This document shows positions 9,020 through 19,271 of a stretch of DNA of 64,000 nt, piece after piece (the first letter of the stretch is position 1; each line of letters begins with the position of its first letter). This DNA is from Alteromonas marina (GTDB lineage: Bacteria > Pseudomonadota > Gammaproteobacteria > Enterobacterales > Alteromonadaceae). The stretch is from positions 496,001 to 560,000 of the forward strand of contig NZ_JWLW01000012.1 in the NCBI RefSeq assembly GCF_000808575.1. Reading direction: 5' to 3'. The notes under the pieces were generated by a model. The model searched no databases. It saw nothing but the letters and a program-made list of their open reading frames with translations, and was not told where the DNA came from. The position numbers and the translations under genes are program-made.

Positions 9020-10474
9020 ATGAGTTTCAACAATGTTAACTTGTTTAATCTATTAGAAAACACGCAAATTGGCGTGGTTATTCACAATGCTTCTGGCGCT
9101 GTGGAGTATGCCAACCCTGCTGCTGCGTCGATGCTTAGTTTAAGCCTTGAAGAACTAAAAGACAAAAGCATGGATGTAGAGGCGTGGGAATTCATTGATA
9201 GGCAAAACCGACGGCTTTCCTACGATGAATTACCCGTAGTACGAGTGCTATCTACGGGCAAACCTGTAGATAATCAAATATTAGGCATTATCGACAAAAC
9301 AATAGAAAAGACCGCTTGGTTTAATGTAAATGCCTACCCAGAGAAACATAGCGGAAACGGAATTACACCTCCCTTTGTCGTCGTTTACTTTACGAACATT
9401 ACCACAAAAATAAACGACTTTTCCTATAAAGACATTGTGCAAAATTCACAAGACATGATCTTGGTGACAGAAGCGAAAAACATCAACGCCCCACTCTCTC
9501 CCAAGATCATTTACGCTAATGAAGCTCTCTGTAAACATACTGAGTATTCCTTAGAAGAATTAATAGGCGAAACGCCCAGAATTTTTCAAGGAACTTTAAC
9601 AGACAAAGCGTCCACTGATCGCATTCGCCAAGCCCTTATCGAACAACATCCGTGTACGGAAACACTGTTGAACTATACAAAAACAGGCACACCGTTCTGG
9701 GTGCAAATGAACATATTCCCGCTGACTAACGATTTTGGTGAAGTTACACACTTTGCTGCTGTTCAGCGCAATGTAAGCGAGATGAAGTTTCAGTCTGAAC
9801 AGCTTGATAAAAGAAACTCAGAGTTGAAACGAATAAAACACGATTTAGAAAGTTTAGTGCATGAACGCACAAGTGAACTACGCGACGCTAATCTCAAATT
9901 AGAAAAGCTGGCATATTTTGATGCCCTAACAAATATTCCCAACAGGCGTGCCTTTATGGATGCTTTCTCTAAGTCGTTAATGTTTGCCAAGCGCAACAGC
10001 TATGAAGTACTGGTAGGTATTGCTGATGTTGATCACTTTAAATCAATAAACGATAACTTAGGGCATGGGTTTGGTGATGAAGTATTAACCATCGTAGCGC
10101 AAACAATGCAGAGTTTTTTTCGCTCCGAAGACGCAATAGGCAGGATTGGAGGAGAAGAATTTGCTTTTTGCATTGTGCTTCTAAGCCAAGTTTCGCCCCA
10201 CCAAATACTGGATAGACTTAGACAAAAAGTCAGCAAATTACACGAGACCCAGCCGCTTCTAAAAAGCCATAAAATCACGGTGAGCATTGGTGCAGTGCAA
10301 ACAAATGAACTCCAGCACAAAAGCCCCAAACAACTTCTCACCTATGCCGATAAAGCGCTCTACAAAGCAAAAAATAGTGGAAGAAATACAGTGGAGTGCA
10401 TTCAAGAAGGTGAGAATATTTCACCAATATCAGCGCCAAAGCCTTTAGACGATAAATCAAGAAAAGTGCTTTAA
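9020..10474 (+). CDS. PAS-PAS diguanylate cyclase
   Basis: Soluble 484-residue protein predicted to make cyclic di-GMP. It has two PAS domains (about 10-125 and 140-255), a coiled coil (about 255-300) and a GGDEF domain with an intact active site, RIGGEEF. The inhibitory I-site RSED lies five residues before GGEEF, so product feedback is likely. The second PAS resembles LOV domains (GETPRIFQG) but has Thr-Pro where the flavin-bonding Asn-Cys would be, so it is not a standard blue-light sensor. It is probably monocistronic. Confidence 0.93.
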   Translation: MSFNNVNLFNLLENTQIGVVIHNASGAVEYANPAAASMLSLSLEELKDKSMDVEAWEFIDRQNRRLSYDELPVVRVLSTGKPVDNQILGIIDKTIEKTAWFNVNAYPEKHSGNGITPPFVVVYFTNITTKINDFSYKDIVQNSQDMILVTEAKNINAPLSPKIIYANEALCKHTEYSLEELIGETPRIFQGTLTDKASTDRIRQALIEQHPCTETLLNYTKTGTPFWVQMNIFPLTNDFGEVTHFAAVQRNVSEMKFQSEQLDKRNSELKRIKHDLESLVHERTSELRDANLKLEKLAYFDALTNIPNRRAFMDAFSKSLMFAKRNSYEVLVGIADVDHFKSINDNLGHGFGDEVLTIVAQTMQSFFRSEDAIGRIGGEEFAFCIVLLSQVSPHQILDRLRQKVSKLHETQPLLKSHKITVSIGAVQTNELQHKSPKQLLTYADKALYKAKNSGRNTVECIQEGENISPISAPKPLDDKSRKVL

Positions 10475-10549
10475 TCGACATTAAAAAAGCGCCTACCGCT
10501 TACTCTAAACATTCTCGCGCCGCTAAACCCAACGATCCCTTAATGGCCC

Positions 10550-10759
10550 TTATAAACCATCATTCTTCGACGGTTGTATTTCTTCAACTTCCACCACCAC
10601 CTTTTCTACAAGCTTGACTCTACCTTGCTTAACAAGCGCTTGTCTTAATACATACTCAATTTGTGCATTAACACTACGTAAATCATCAGCGGCCCACCTT
10701 TCCATAGCGGCAAGTACATTTTCATTTATCCGGAGAGGATACGCTTTTTTCTTTGCCAA
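10550..10759 (-). CDS. Arc-like ribbon-helix-helix protein
   Basis: 69-residue protein. AYPLRINENVLAAMERWAADDLRSVNAQIEYVLRQAL fits the Arc/MetJ ribbon-helix-helix pattern, a short basic beta strand and then two helices. The start is probably a TTG with AAGG about 10 bp upstream. It follows the SPFH gene on the same strand with a 61-bp gap, and the two may form one unit. It could control that unit through the repeated TTGATATC boxes upstream, but this is inference. Confidence 0.8.
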   Translation of the reverse strand: MAKKKAYPLRINENVLAAMERWAADDLRSVNAQIEYVLRQALVKQGRVKLVEKVVVEVEEIQPSKNDGL

Positions 10760-10820
10760 AATAAAAACCTTATGTGCCGCTTTAAGTTGCTACGACACCA
10801 TAATTAGAAACTAAACTTTA

Positions 10821-11669
10821 TTAGTAAATTGTACCTGTATTAATAACAGGCTGCGTTGACTTATCACCGCACAGTACAACGAGGAGATTGCTGATCATGG
10901 TCGCTTTGCGCTCTTCATCTAACTCTACGACACCTTTTTCATTTAGTCGTTGAAGCGCCATTTCAACCGTTCCTACTGCGCCATCCACAATCTGTTTGCG
11001 TGCTGCGACAATAGCTGAGGCTTGTTGGCGTTGTAACATCGCGCTTGCGATTTCCTGCGCATAGGCAAGATGGCTAATACGAGACTCTAATATAGTGATC
11101 CCTGCTTTCGCTAAACGCGCCTGAATTTCTTCTTGTAACCGTTCTGAGATCTCTATCGGGTGGCTGCGAAGGGCCACTTCAGCTTGCTCATCATCGCGAG
11201 GGTCATAAGGAAAACTACTTGCCATATTACGAATAGCAGATTCACTCTGAATGCGAACAAAGCTTTCATAATCGTCTACGTCAAATACGGCTTCTGCAGT
11301 ATCCGTGACTTTCCACACCACAATTGACGCAATTTCAATAGGGTTCCCTTGGTTGTCATTCACTTTAATTTTGGCGCTTTCGAAGTTTCTTATGCGAAGT
11401 GAGATATTGGTTCGGCGAAACAATGGAATGGTCCAGCGCAAACCTACATTGGACACGGTACCAACATAGCTACCAAAAAAAGTCATCACCTTGGCTTGAT
11501 TCGGCTGCACCATAAAATACCCCATCCAGAGTGCACCAACCAGAAGACTTAAAATAATTCCGCCTTCGGGGCTTCCCCCAACGGCATAGAAAAAAGCCGC
11601 AGCCTGGGCAACTAATAAAACACAGATCATCAAATATCCGTTGACTGAGAAACCCTTCTTTTCTTGCAT
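10821..11669 (-). CDS. SPFH/Band 7 membrane protein (slipin-like)
   Basis: Two N-terminal hydrophobic segments (about residues 10-27 and 37-55) are followed by a Band 7/SPFH domain ([18 protein letters not shown]... onward) and a helical C-terminal region rich in Ala/Gln/Glu. Such proteins form oligomeric scaffolds in membranes. I chose the ATG at 11669 because AAGGTGA lies just before it; a longer start at 11690 lacks a ribosome site. It lies upstream of, and is probably co-transcribed with, the Arc-like gene. Confidence 0.85.
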   Translation of the reverse strand: MQEKKGFSVNGYLMICVLLVAQAAAFFYAVGGSPEGGIILSLLVGALWMGYFMVQPNQAKVMTFFGSYVGTVSNVGLRWTIPLFRRTNISLRIRNFESAKIKVNDNQGNPIEIASIVVWKVTDTAEAVFDVDDYESFVRIQSESAIRNMASSFPYDPRDDEQAEVALRSHPIEISERLQEEIQARLAKAGITILESRISHLAYAQEIASAMLQRQQASAIVAARKQIVDGAVGTVEMALQRLNEKGVVELDEERKATMISNLLVVLCGDKSTQPVINTGTIY

Positions 11670-11680
11670 ATCGATCACCT

Positions 11681-11699
11681 TTGATATCATTTTGATATC
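11681..11699. promoter_or_regulatory. Direct repeat TTGATATC upstream of the SPFH gene
   Basis: TTGATATC occurs twice, 11 bp apart (11681 and 11692), immediately upstream of the SPFH start. One-turn spacing suits a dimeric or cooperative regulator. The Arc-like protein encoded downstream is a candidate, but nothing in the sequence proves it. Confidence 0.4.
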
Positions 11700-11820
11700 T
11701 TAACAATAGAAGCAAAGTCATATTTTGCCACCAATGAAGTGTTACCAGATATGTCAAACCCACTGCTGTATTAAGCTATTTTTAAACATTCCTTGGTAAG
11801 TCTATAAAATAGATGCCAGA

Positions 11821-13140
11821 ATGTTATTTAGGATACTTCTTATACGGACTTTCATAATGCCTACTAAGCCTTGTAAGACCAATAATTCTTCTGCGGCACG
11901 TCGCACCTTACTCAAAGGCGGGCTAGCATTAGGGTTGACTGCAGGCATTACTCCCTTCGCTATCGGTAAAACAAAGCCCACGCTGCGTGTTATGGGTACT
12001 CACGTAACATTACAGGAAGCTATCCGACAGCGCGCTATCGAAGACTTAGGTATTAACATAGCGTTTGAACCTGGCGGCAGTGCCACTGTGCTGCAAAAGG
12101 CATCTATGAACCCTCAGTCGTTCGACTTATACGAGCAATGGTCAAATAGTATTAATGTTCTGTGGCGCGCAAAGGCTATTCAACCGATACAAAAAAAGCG
12201 CCTTCGCTATTGGGAAGAAATAAACGACTTAAGCAAAACCGGTAAGCTTACTGAAAATGCGCGTATGGGCGCCGGCGACGCGCCGCACAAGATTATTAAT
12301 GTGCAAGAAGACGCCTCTTTAGGTGAAAAGCACACCGATGCCATCAGCTTTTTGCCTTACGTACATAACGTGGATTCATTTGGTTATGACAGGTCAAAGC
12401 TCCCGACTGAACTGCAGGGGCAAGAAGAAAGTTGGGGCTGGCTGCTAGATCGTCACTTTTCTGGAAAAGTCGGCATCGTAAATGACCCTACCATCGGATT
12501 ATTCGATTTAGCATTAGCCGCGCAGGCGAAAGGTTTTATCACTTTCAAAGATATTGGTGCTATCACCGAATACGAGCTAGACGACTTGTTTAACCTGCTT
12601 ATAGAGTTAAATCAGTTGAGTCACTTTAGCGGTTTTTGGACATCGGTTCCTGAATCCGTTGAATTTATGAAAAGTGGTCGTGTCGCAGTTGAAAGCATGT
12701 TCTCACCCGCGGTCTCCGCACTGAATGGTCAAAATATTCCCGTCACTTTCGCGGCTCCAAAAGAGGGATACCGAGGGTGGCACGGGGTAATGTGCCTTTC
12801 TTCTGCTACCCAAGGCAGAGTGAAAGATGTAGCCTATGAATATATGAACTGGTGGCTGTCGGGTTGGCCGGGTGCATTCATAGCAAGGCAGGGGTATTAC
12901 ATTTCGAACCCCCAACGTTCTGCAGAATATTTATCGCAGGCTGAGTGGGACTACTGGTATAAGGGCAAAGTTGCTTCTGAACCACTAAAAGGCACTGATG
13001 GCAAAGTGAGTGTACAAAAAGGCGCACAACGAACTGGTGGCAGTTACGAAGAACGATTCAGTAATGTTGCAGTTTGGAATACGGTTATGCCAAGCTATGA
13101 ATATAGCTTACAAAAATGGTACGAATTTATCACTGCATGA
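11821..13140 (+). CDS. Tat-exported extracellular solute-binding protein
   Basis: Periplasmic substrate-binding protein of the PotD/spermidine-like class. A twin-arginine signal (ARRTLLKGGLALGLTAG) suggests export in a folded state. The mature part begins near TLRVMGTHVTLQEAIRQ, typical of this fold. No ABC permease or ATPase is nearby. The next gene, 48 bp on, encodes a membrane hybrid kinase, so the protein may present a ligand to that sensor, as in TorT-TorS-like pairs, rather than feed a transporter. The start may be 11821 or the in-frame ATG at 11857. Confidence 0.8.
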   Translation: MLFRILLIRTFIMPTKPCKTNNSSAARRTLLKGGLALGLTAGITPFAIGKTKPTLRVMGTHVTLQEAIRQRAIEDLGINIAFEPGGSATVLQKASMNPQSFDLYEQWSNSINVLWRAKAIQPIQKKRLRYWEEINDLSKTGKLTENARMGAGDAPHKIINVQEDASLGEKHTDAISFLPYVHNVDSFGYDRSKLPTELQGQEESWGWLLDRHFSGKVGIVNDPTIGLFDLALAAQAKGFITFKDIGAITEYELDDLFNLLIELNQLSHFSGFWTSVPESVEFMKSGRVAVESMFSPAVSALNGQNIPVTFAAPKEGYRGWHGVMCLSSATQGRVKDVAYEYMNWWLSGWPGAFIARQGYYISNPQRSAEYLSQAEWDYWYKGKVASEPLKGTDGKVSVQKGAQRTGGSYEERFSNVAVWNTVMPSYEYSLQKWYEFITA

Positions 13141-13188
13141 CGCAGTGTAATACCGCTTCTTAAATGGAATAAGGTTCCCCGAGCTCAT

Positions 13189-15858
13189 ATGTTATCGTCA
13201 ATCCGAGTACAGCTTATAACAGTATTACTTGCCTTAGTTGCACTAATACTTGCTCAAGGCTTCGTAGCGCGAAAAAACCAAGAGGTTTTAAATAAAGGCG
13301 TGGCATCCGCGGCTAAAGCCGTCATTGATGTAGGCATTGTAAAAGAGCTTGAACGGGACGTTGTCGACCTTCAGCGTAATGTTTTAATCTTCAAAGAAAA
13401 TGCAAGTAAGTCGGCTATAACCCGTTTTAGCCGCCTGATGGTTACCATTAACAGCAAGCTCGATAAACTTGCAGAGGTTAACGAGCATTCCAATCAAAAA
13501 GACGACAGCAATCAAATTCTCAGTAGAATGAGAGAGCACCTAAACGCTTATCAAGAGAACTTCTCTCAGGTTGTTGAAGCGCGCTCAGAAAGAGACAATC
13601 TCGTCGATCAAGGGACTATGTCTGATATTACCTTGCTTGAAAGTGAACTCGATAAGGCACTAGCGAAAGGAGAGGTTTCAGCGACTTCTGTAGAAGATGC
13701 AAAGATCATTCTAATTCAAACAGAAAATGCAATGTTAAAATACTTGATGAAGCCTGATATGAGATTCATCAAGACATTCAATGACTCTGTTGACGCTTTA
13801 ATGCACATATCCTTCTCTGCCAATGCTGGACTGCAGCAGCGCGTGGAGCGAATTATAGGCAGAATAAAAAACGACTTTTTTAAACTGACTCAAATAACAC
13901 AAGGCAATCTTTTTCTGGTTAATGTAGTGATGGCAGGCTCTGCTAATGAGTTTCTCTATTTAAGCGGCGAATTAGCAAAAAAAGTTAGTACTCACTCAGA
14001 GGTTGTTACACAGCGTACTTACCAAATAGCAGAGAAAACACAGCGTAATGGTGAGCTCTTTTCTCTATTTGCGATTTTGCTTGCTTTAGCCGCTGCACTG
14101 TTTTCAACATTTCGTATCCTTGGCCCAATCCGCTCTATTACCGAAGTTTTCAACAAGCTCGCGGAAGGCGTGCAAATCTCCAATATTCCGGGCAGTAGTC
14201 GCAAAGACGAAATAGGAAAGCTAGCCAGAGCCGCTCTTGTATTCAGTGATAAAAACCGAGAAACGGAAAAGCTATTAAACGAAGCGAGATCGATGAACTC
14301 TCAGCTGGAAAACTTAAACAAGGTCATCACCGAATCTAAAGTAAAAGCCGAGCAGGCTACCGCATCTAAAAGCATGTTTTTAGCGAATATGAGCCATGAA
14401 ATTCGTACCCCCATGAATGGTATCATTGGCCTGATAGAACTAGCCCAACAGCAAGAAATATCACCAACAGTACGAGGCTATCTTGATAAAGCTTCGTACT
14501 CTGGGCAAATATTACTGAGCGTAATTAACGACATTCTGGACTTTTCAAAGATTGAAGCAGGCGAATTGAAGATAGAAGAGGTTAGCTTTTCACTGCACTC
14601 GCTATTTGACAACCTCATCGCGGTAATAGCGCTACGCGCAAAAGAAAAAAATCTATCTGTTCATTTTACAGTTAACCCTAGCATACCACCTCAGGTTATA
14701 GGCGATCCGTTGCGCATTGCTCAAATTATTATGAACATTGGCAACAACGCCGTGAAATTTACCGAACAAGGGCGTATAGATATAGAGTTTGACGGTAACT
14801 TGAATGAAAAAGGTAACCTACTAAACCTCATTATGCGAATTACCGACTCAGGTATAGGCATGAGCCCAGCGCAGCTCGATAAAATATTTAAGCCTTTTAC
14901 ACAGGCTGATGGCTCAACTAACCGCAAATACGGCGGTACTGGATTAGGCCTTGCCATTGTCAGCCAGCTTACTGAGCTTATGGATGGACGCATTCATGCA
15001 ACCTCTACTATGGGGAAAGGCAGTAGATTCGAGGTTGAGCTTCCTCTTAAAGCATTTAAGAATCAGCCAGGGGTGTTACAAAACTCCCCACAGTTGCCTA
15101 CTAATAGCCTTTACGTAACTGAATCGCCGTTACTCCCAGAAGCCTATTGCACTCAAATTCAGCTGTCGACAGCATCAAGTATGTCAATTGAAGATGCTAA
15201 AGATGCTACTACTCTCCCCGACCATATTGTTGTCGATGTTCATGAATTTAGCTTGTTTAGGAAAAATATTAGCTGGCTGAACAGCCTTTTAGAAAGCGGA
15301 AAGTCAGTAGGCTTAGTGATGGAGAGCGCTGGCAGTGCCCTGCAGTCTAAATATGACTCGCTGTGGAAAGGCCCCTTAATTATGCACCCTTTCACACCCG
15401 CCCAATTTGAACGTTTTGTACACCAAATAATCGCAAAAGATGCTAATTATCAAAGCCAAGAATATAAAGAGGAACCCGAGAGCTCGAATCTTGAAGGGCA
15501 CATATTGCTCGTAGAGGATAATAATATAAACCAACTCGTTACCGGTGAAATTCTAACAAACCTAGGACTTACGTTTGATATTGCTGAAGATGGTAAGCAA
15601 GCAGTACAAAAAGTAGAAAACGCCCCTCAGTACGATTTAATTTTAATGGACGTGCAAATGCCGGTGATGGACGGATATGAAGCTACCAAACAACTTCGCG
15701 AGAAAGGCTTTACCGGCGTGCCAATCATTGGACTATCAGCCAATGCCATGAAAGAAGATAAACAAAGCGCGATAGACGCTGGTATGAATGATTATTTGAC
15801 CAAACCTATTAAGCAAAAGTCGCTGATAAGTATGCTCAGAGAATATTTAGGCAAGTAA
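13189..15858 (+). CDS. TorS-like hybrid sensor histidine kinase
   Basis: 889 residues, inner membrane. One N-terminal membrane helix, a long helical periplasmic region (about 30-295), a second membrane helix (about 290-310), a HAMP-like linker and a coiled coil. Then HisKA with FLANMSHEIRTPMNG, an ATPase domain with N-box NIGNNAVKFTEQG and GGTGLGLAI, a degenerate receiver-like region, and a C-terminal receiver with the Asp in LILMDVQMPVMDG. No HPt domain is fused, so an outside HPt protein is needed for a phosphorelay. Its pairing with the upstream solute-binding protein suggests ligand sensing in the periplasm. Confidence 0.9.
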   Translation: MLSSIRVQLITVLLALVALILAQGFVARKNQEVLNKGVASAAKAVIDVGIVKELERDVVDLQRNVLIFKENASKSAITRFSRLMVTINSKLDKLAEVNEHSNQKDDSNQILSRMREHLNAYQENFSQVVEARSERDNLVDQGTMSDITLLESELDKALAKGEVSATSVEDAKIILIQTENAMLKYLMKPDMRFIKTFNDSVDALMHISFSANAGLQQRVERIIGRIKNDFFKLTQITQGNLFLVNVVMAGSANEFLYLSGELAKKVSTHSEVVTQRTYQIAEKTQRNGELFSLFAILLALAAALFSTFRILGPIRSITEVFNKLAEGVQISNIPGSSRKDEIGKLARAALVFSDKNRETEKLLNEARSMNSQLENLNKVITESKVKAEQATASKSMFLANMSHEIRTPMNGIIGLIELAQQQEISPTVRGYLDKASYSGQILLSVINDILDFSKIEAGELKIEEVSFSLHSLFDNLIAVIALRAKEKNLSVHFTVNPSIPPQVIGDPLRIAQIIMNIGNNAVKFTEQGRIDIEFDGNLNEKGNLLNLIMRITDSGIGMSPAQLDKIFKPFTQADGSTNRKYGGTGLGLAIVSQLTELMDGRIHATSTMGKGSRFEVELPLKAFKNQPGVLQNSPQLPTNSLYVTESPLLPEAYCTQIQLSTASSMSIEDAKDATTLPDHIVVDVHEFSLFRKNISWLNSLLESGKSVGLVMESAGSALQSKYDSLWKGPLIMHPFTPAQFERFVHQIIAKDANYQSQEYKEEPESSNLEGHILLVEDNNINQLVTGEILTNLGLTFDIAEDGKQAVQKVENAPQYDLILMDVQMPVMDGYEATKQLREKGFTGVPIIGLSANAMKEDKQSAIDAGMNDYLTKPIKQKSLISMLREYLGK

Positions 15859-15946
15859 TAATAACCGACCTGTATTCTAGATCGCATAGTTTTTGGATAT
15901 GCGATAGCCGAGCAAGCTGTTATCGTTTATTTAAACTGCCAACAAA

Positions 15947-15973
15947 AAAGGGTTACCTATTGGTAACCCTTTT
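15947..15973. terminator. Bidirectional terminator
   Basis: Perfect 12-bp stem AAAAGGGTTACC / GGTAACCCTTTT with a 3-nt loop, between the convergent hybrid kinase and valS genes. A/T runs on both sides allow it to act in both directions. Confidence 0.9.
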
Positions 15974-16032
15974 ACTATTCGCTCGCTTAACTGCTCCTTG
16001 TACGGGCAATCAATGGGCAATTACATTAAGCT

Positions 16033-18807
16033 TTACAGCGCTTTAATGGTCTCGAACTGCTCTTTAAGTTTGGCTAGGGCTTTTTCACCCTCTTCCAACT
16101 TAGCGCGTTCTTTTTCAATTACCGCTTCTGGCGCATTACTTACGAACTTCTCGTTACCCAACTTGCCACGAGTACGAGATACGTCTTTCTCGATTTTCTC
16201 CATGGCTTTAGTAATACGAGCAAGCTCTGCGTCTTTGTCGATAAGCCCTGCCATTGGGATAAGAATTTCCATCTCACCCACAAGCGCTGTTGCGCTGGCT
16301 GGCGCTTCTTCACCGTCTTTCAATACAGTAACGGTTTCAAGCTTAGAAAGCTTATCGAGGAATGCCTTAGCCGCATCAAGACGACGTGCGTCTTCGTCGC
16401 TAACGTTTTTAAGTAGCGCATTAAGCGGTTTGTTTGGCGAGATATCCATTTCACCACGGATATTACGAATACCCACGATAAACTTCTTCACCCACTCGAT
16501 ATCAGCAAGTACTTTGTCGTCTTGTTTCGCTTCATCAACTTCAGGGAATGCCTGAACCATAATGCTTGCGCCCTCTTCCACTTTAAGTGCACTCAGAGGC
16601 ACAACGCGCTGCCAGATAGTGTCGGTGATAAATGGCATTAACGGGTGCAATAAGCGAAGCAGGCTTTCAAGTACGTTAATAAGCGTATGACGCGTACCGC
16701 GCTTTTCAGCTTCGGTGCTGGCGTCATTGTTAAGCACTGGCTTAGTTAGCTCTAGATACCAGTCACAGAACTGGTTCCAAGTGAACTCGTAAACGGTTTG
16801 CGCAGCAATGTCGAAACGGTAGTCTTCAAGCGCTTTTTCAAACTCAACTAGCGTTTGTTGGAACTTAGCCCAAATCCAGCGATCCGCCATGCTAAGCACC
16901 ATTTCGCCACCGTCACGACCTGTATCGTGCTCTTCTGCGTTCATCAATACGAAACGCGATGCGTTCCAAATCTTGTTGCAGAAGTTGCGATAGCCTTCAA
17001 CACGGGCCATATCAAAGTTGATATCACGGCTGGTTGACGCCATAGCTGCAAAAGTAAAGCGCAGTGCGTCTGTACCGTAGGCCTGAATACCATCAGGGAA
17101 TTGCTTGCGAGTGCGCTTAGCAATCTTCTCAGCGAGCTGAGGCTGCATCATGCCAGCAGTGCGTTTAGTGACTAGCGACTCAATATCAATACCGTCAATC
17201 AAATCGATGGGGTCAAGCACATTGCCCTTCGACTTTGACATTTTATCGCCGTTCTCATCGCGGATAAGACCAGTAATGTAGATGTCTTTAAACGGAATTT
17301 TGCCCGTGAACTTCTTGGTCATCATGATCATTCTGGCAACCCAGAAAAAGATGATGTCAAAGCCGGTTACTAGCACTGAAGACGGTACAAAGGTTTCTAG
17401 ATCTGGCGTTTCTTCTGGCCAGCCCATAGTCGCGAACGGCCATAGTGCGCTTGAGAACCAGGTATCTAGTACATCATCGTCTTGTGAAAGGGTTACGTCA
17501 CTGCCAAGACCGTGCTTCTCGCGCACTTCTTCTTCAGTGCGACCAACAAAAACCTTGCCGTTTTCGTCGTACCACGCTGGAATGCGGTGTCCCCACCACA
17601 GCTGACGCGAAATACACCAGTCTTGAATGTTGTGCATCCACTGATAGTAAGTCTTGTTCCAGTTCTCTGGCACAAAGCGAATTTCGCCGCTTTCAACCGC
17701 TTCAATTGCAGGTTTAGCAAGAGACTCAACGGCTACATACCACTGGTCAGTTAGGTATGGTTCAATTACCGCCCCCGTTCTGTCGCCGCGCGGCACTTTA
17801 AGCTTGTGCGGCTCAATTTTAACCAAAGAACCTTGGGCTTCTAGGTCAGCAACAATTTGCTTACGGGCATCGAAGCGATCTAAACCGCGATACGCTTCTG
17901 GAGCATCATCATTAATTTTCGCATCGTCGGTAAGAATGTTGATCATAGGCAAGTTATGACGCTTACCCATATCGTAGTCGTTGAAGTCGTGAGCAGGGGT
18001 AATTTTAACGCAGCCTGTACCGAATTCTTGGTCTACATAGTCATCGGCGATAACCGGAATTAAACGGCCAGTAATCGGTAGCTTAATTTCTTTGCCGATA
18101 AAGCCTTGATAACGCTCGTCATCTGGGTGTACCGCAACGGCAGTGTCACCAAGCATGGTTTCTGGGCGCGTTGTCGCAACTACTAGTTCACCGCTACCAT
18201 CTGCAAGTGGGTAGCGCATGTGCCACATGTGGCCGTCTTCTTCTTCGTTCAGTACTTCAAGATCAGATACTGCAGTGTGAAGCACTGGATCCCAGTTAAC
18301 CAAACGCTTACCGCGGTAAATAAGGCCTTCTTCGTGTAGCTTAACGAACACTTCAGTTACGGCTTTAGACAGGTCTTCGTCCATGGTGAACACTTCGCGA
18401 GACCAGTCAGGTGACGTACCTAAACGGCGCATTTGACCGGTGATCGTACCGCCACTGTGCTCTTTCCATTCCCACACTTTTTTGATGAAGTCTTCGCGAC
18501 CTAAATCGTGGCGCGTCTTGCCTTCAGCGTTAAGTTGGCGTTCTACCACCATTTGTGTAGCAATACCGGCGTGGTCAGTACCCACTTGCCATAGCGTATT
18601 GTCGCCCTTCATGCGGTGATAACGGGTTAAGGCGTCCATAATGGTTTGTTGGAAACCATGGCCCATGTGAAGGCTACCGGTAACGTTTGGTGGCGGGAGC
18701 AAAATACAATAAGGGTCGCCGCTACCTGAAGCTTTAAATAAACCCGCCTCTTCCCATGACTTGTAGCATTGCTGCTCGATGGACTGCGGTTCGAAGGTTT
18801 TATCCAT
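16033..18807 (-). CDS. valS: Valyl-tRNA synthetase
   Basis: Charges tRNA-Val in the cytoplasm. 924 residues, within the normal bacterial range. The class I signatures are present: the HIGH-type motif in [13 protein letters not shown] (near residue 40-50) and the KMSKS motif in DKMSKSKGN (near 555). The editing domain lies between them, with [17 protein letters not shown]. The C-terminal end is the tRNA-contacting coiled coil. It lies in the usual order pepA-holC-valS, all on the same strand. Confidence 0.98.
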   Translation of the reverse strand: MDKTFEPQSIEQQCYKSWEEAGLFKASGSGDPYCILLPPPNVTGSLHMGHGFQQTIMDALTRYHRMKGDNTLWQVGTDHAGIATQMVVERQLNAEGKTRHDLGREDFIKKVWEWKEHSGGTITGQMRRLGTSPDWSREVFTMDEDLSKAVTEVFVKLHEEGLIYRGKRLVNWDPVLHTAVSDLEVLNEEEDGHMWHMRYPLADGSGELVVATTRPETMLGDTAVAVHPDDERYQGFIGKEIKLPITGRLIPVIADDYVDQEFGTGCVKITPAHDFNDYDMGKRHNLPMINILTDDAKINDDAPEAYRGLDRFDARKQIVADLEAQGSLVKIEPHKLKVPRGDRTGAVIEPYLTDQWYVAVESLAKPAIEAVESGEIRFVPENWNKTYYQWMHNIQDWCISRQLWWGHRIPAWYDENGKVFVGRTEEEVREKHGLGSDVTLSQDDDVLDTWFSSALWPFATMGWPEETPDLETFVPSSVLVTGFDIIFFWVARMIMMTKKFTGKIPFKDIYITGLIRDENGDKMSKSKGNVLDPIDLIDGIDIESLVTKRTAGMMQPQLAEKIAKRTRKQFPDGIQAYGTDALRFTFAAMASTSRDINFDMARVEGYRNFCNKIWNASRFVLMNAEEHDTGRDGGEMVLSMADRWIWAKFQQTLVEFEKALEDYRFDIAAQTVYEFTWNQFCDWYLELTKPVLNNDASTEAEKRGTRHTLINVLESLLRLLHPLMPFITDTIWQRVVPLSALKVEEGASIMVQAFPEVDEAKQDDKVLADIEWVKKFIVGIRNIRGEMDISPNKPLNALLKNVSDEDARRLDAAKAFLDKLSKLETVTVLKDGEEAPASATALVGEMEILIPMAGLIDKDAELARITKAMEKIEKDVSRTRGKLGNEKFVSNAPEAVIEKERAKLEEGEKALAKLKEQFETIKAL

Positions 18808-18842
18808 TACACACTCTCAAATTGAAGCTAAACGCGAATGAC

Positions 18843-19265
18843 TTATGCAGATTTAAACTGCATGTTGCATCCAGCTTGCTGATAGTTTTTGTATCTTACC
18901 CGCGCGGCCTGTTTGGCGTTCTCGTCCACGGGTACAAAATCGATGATTTGACGATGCAGGTTGGGTGAGGGCACCATACCGGACCCCACATTCACCACCA
19001 TTTGTCGTCTGGCTACCTGCTCTGGCCGCCAACAAATTTCCACCGGCGTTCCCGATTGCGGCCCTTCACCATAAAGGTTATGGGGAACAAAGCGGTCAGC
19101 CGGCAGCTGCCACAACAATTCATCAACTTCTTCAGCCTGCGCCTGTGTATCGCACAGCACGCTAATTTTTTGCTTGTTAGCAAACGCTGAGGCAATAACT
19201 TCGCTGGCGCGGCCTGCCACGCCGTTATCACTGCTGGTAAGTTGATAAAATATCACTTGTGGCAT
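18843..19265 (-). CDS. holC: DNA polymerase III subunit chi
   Basis: 140-residue clamp-loader accessory subunit that links the polymerase III holoenzyme to single-strand binding protein. Recognisable family features are FYQLTS at the start, DELLWQLPADRFVPHNL in the middle and VPVDENAKQAARVRYKNY near the end. It lies between pepA and valS, as in many gammaproteobacteria. Confidence 0.93.
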   Translation of the reverse strand: MPQVIFYQLTSSDNGVAGRASEVIASAFANKQKISVLCDTQAQAEEVDELLWQLPADRFVPHNLYGEGPQSGTPVEICWRPEQVARRQMVVNVGSGMVPSPNLHRQIIDFVPVDENAKQAARVRYKNYQQAGCNMQFKSA

Positions 19266-19271
19266 GAATGA

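Noticed and set aside
16855-17754. Several ORFs on both strands inside valS
   Set aside because: They lie wholly within the valS gene, have no ribosome sites and give no recognisable protein.
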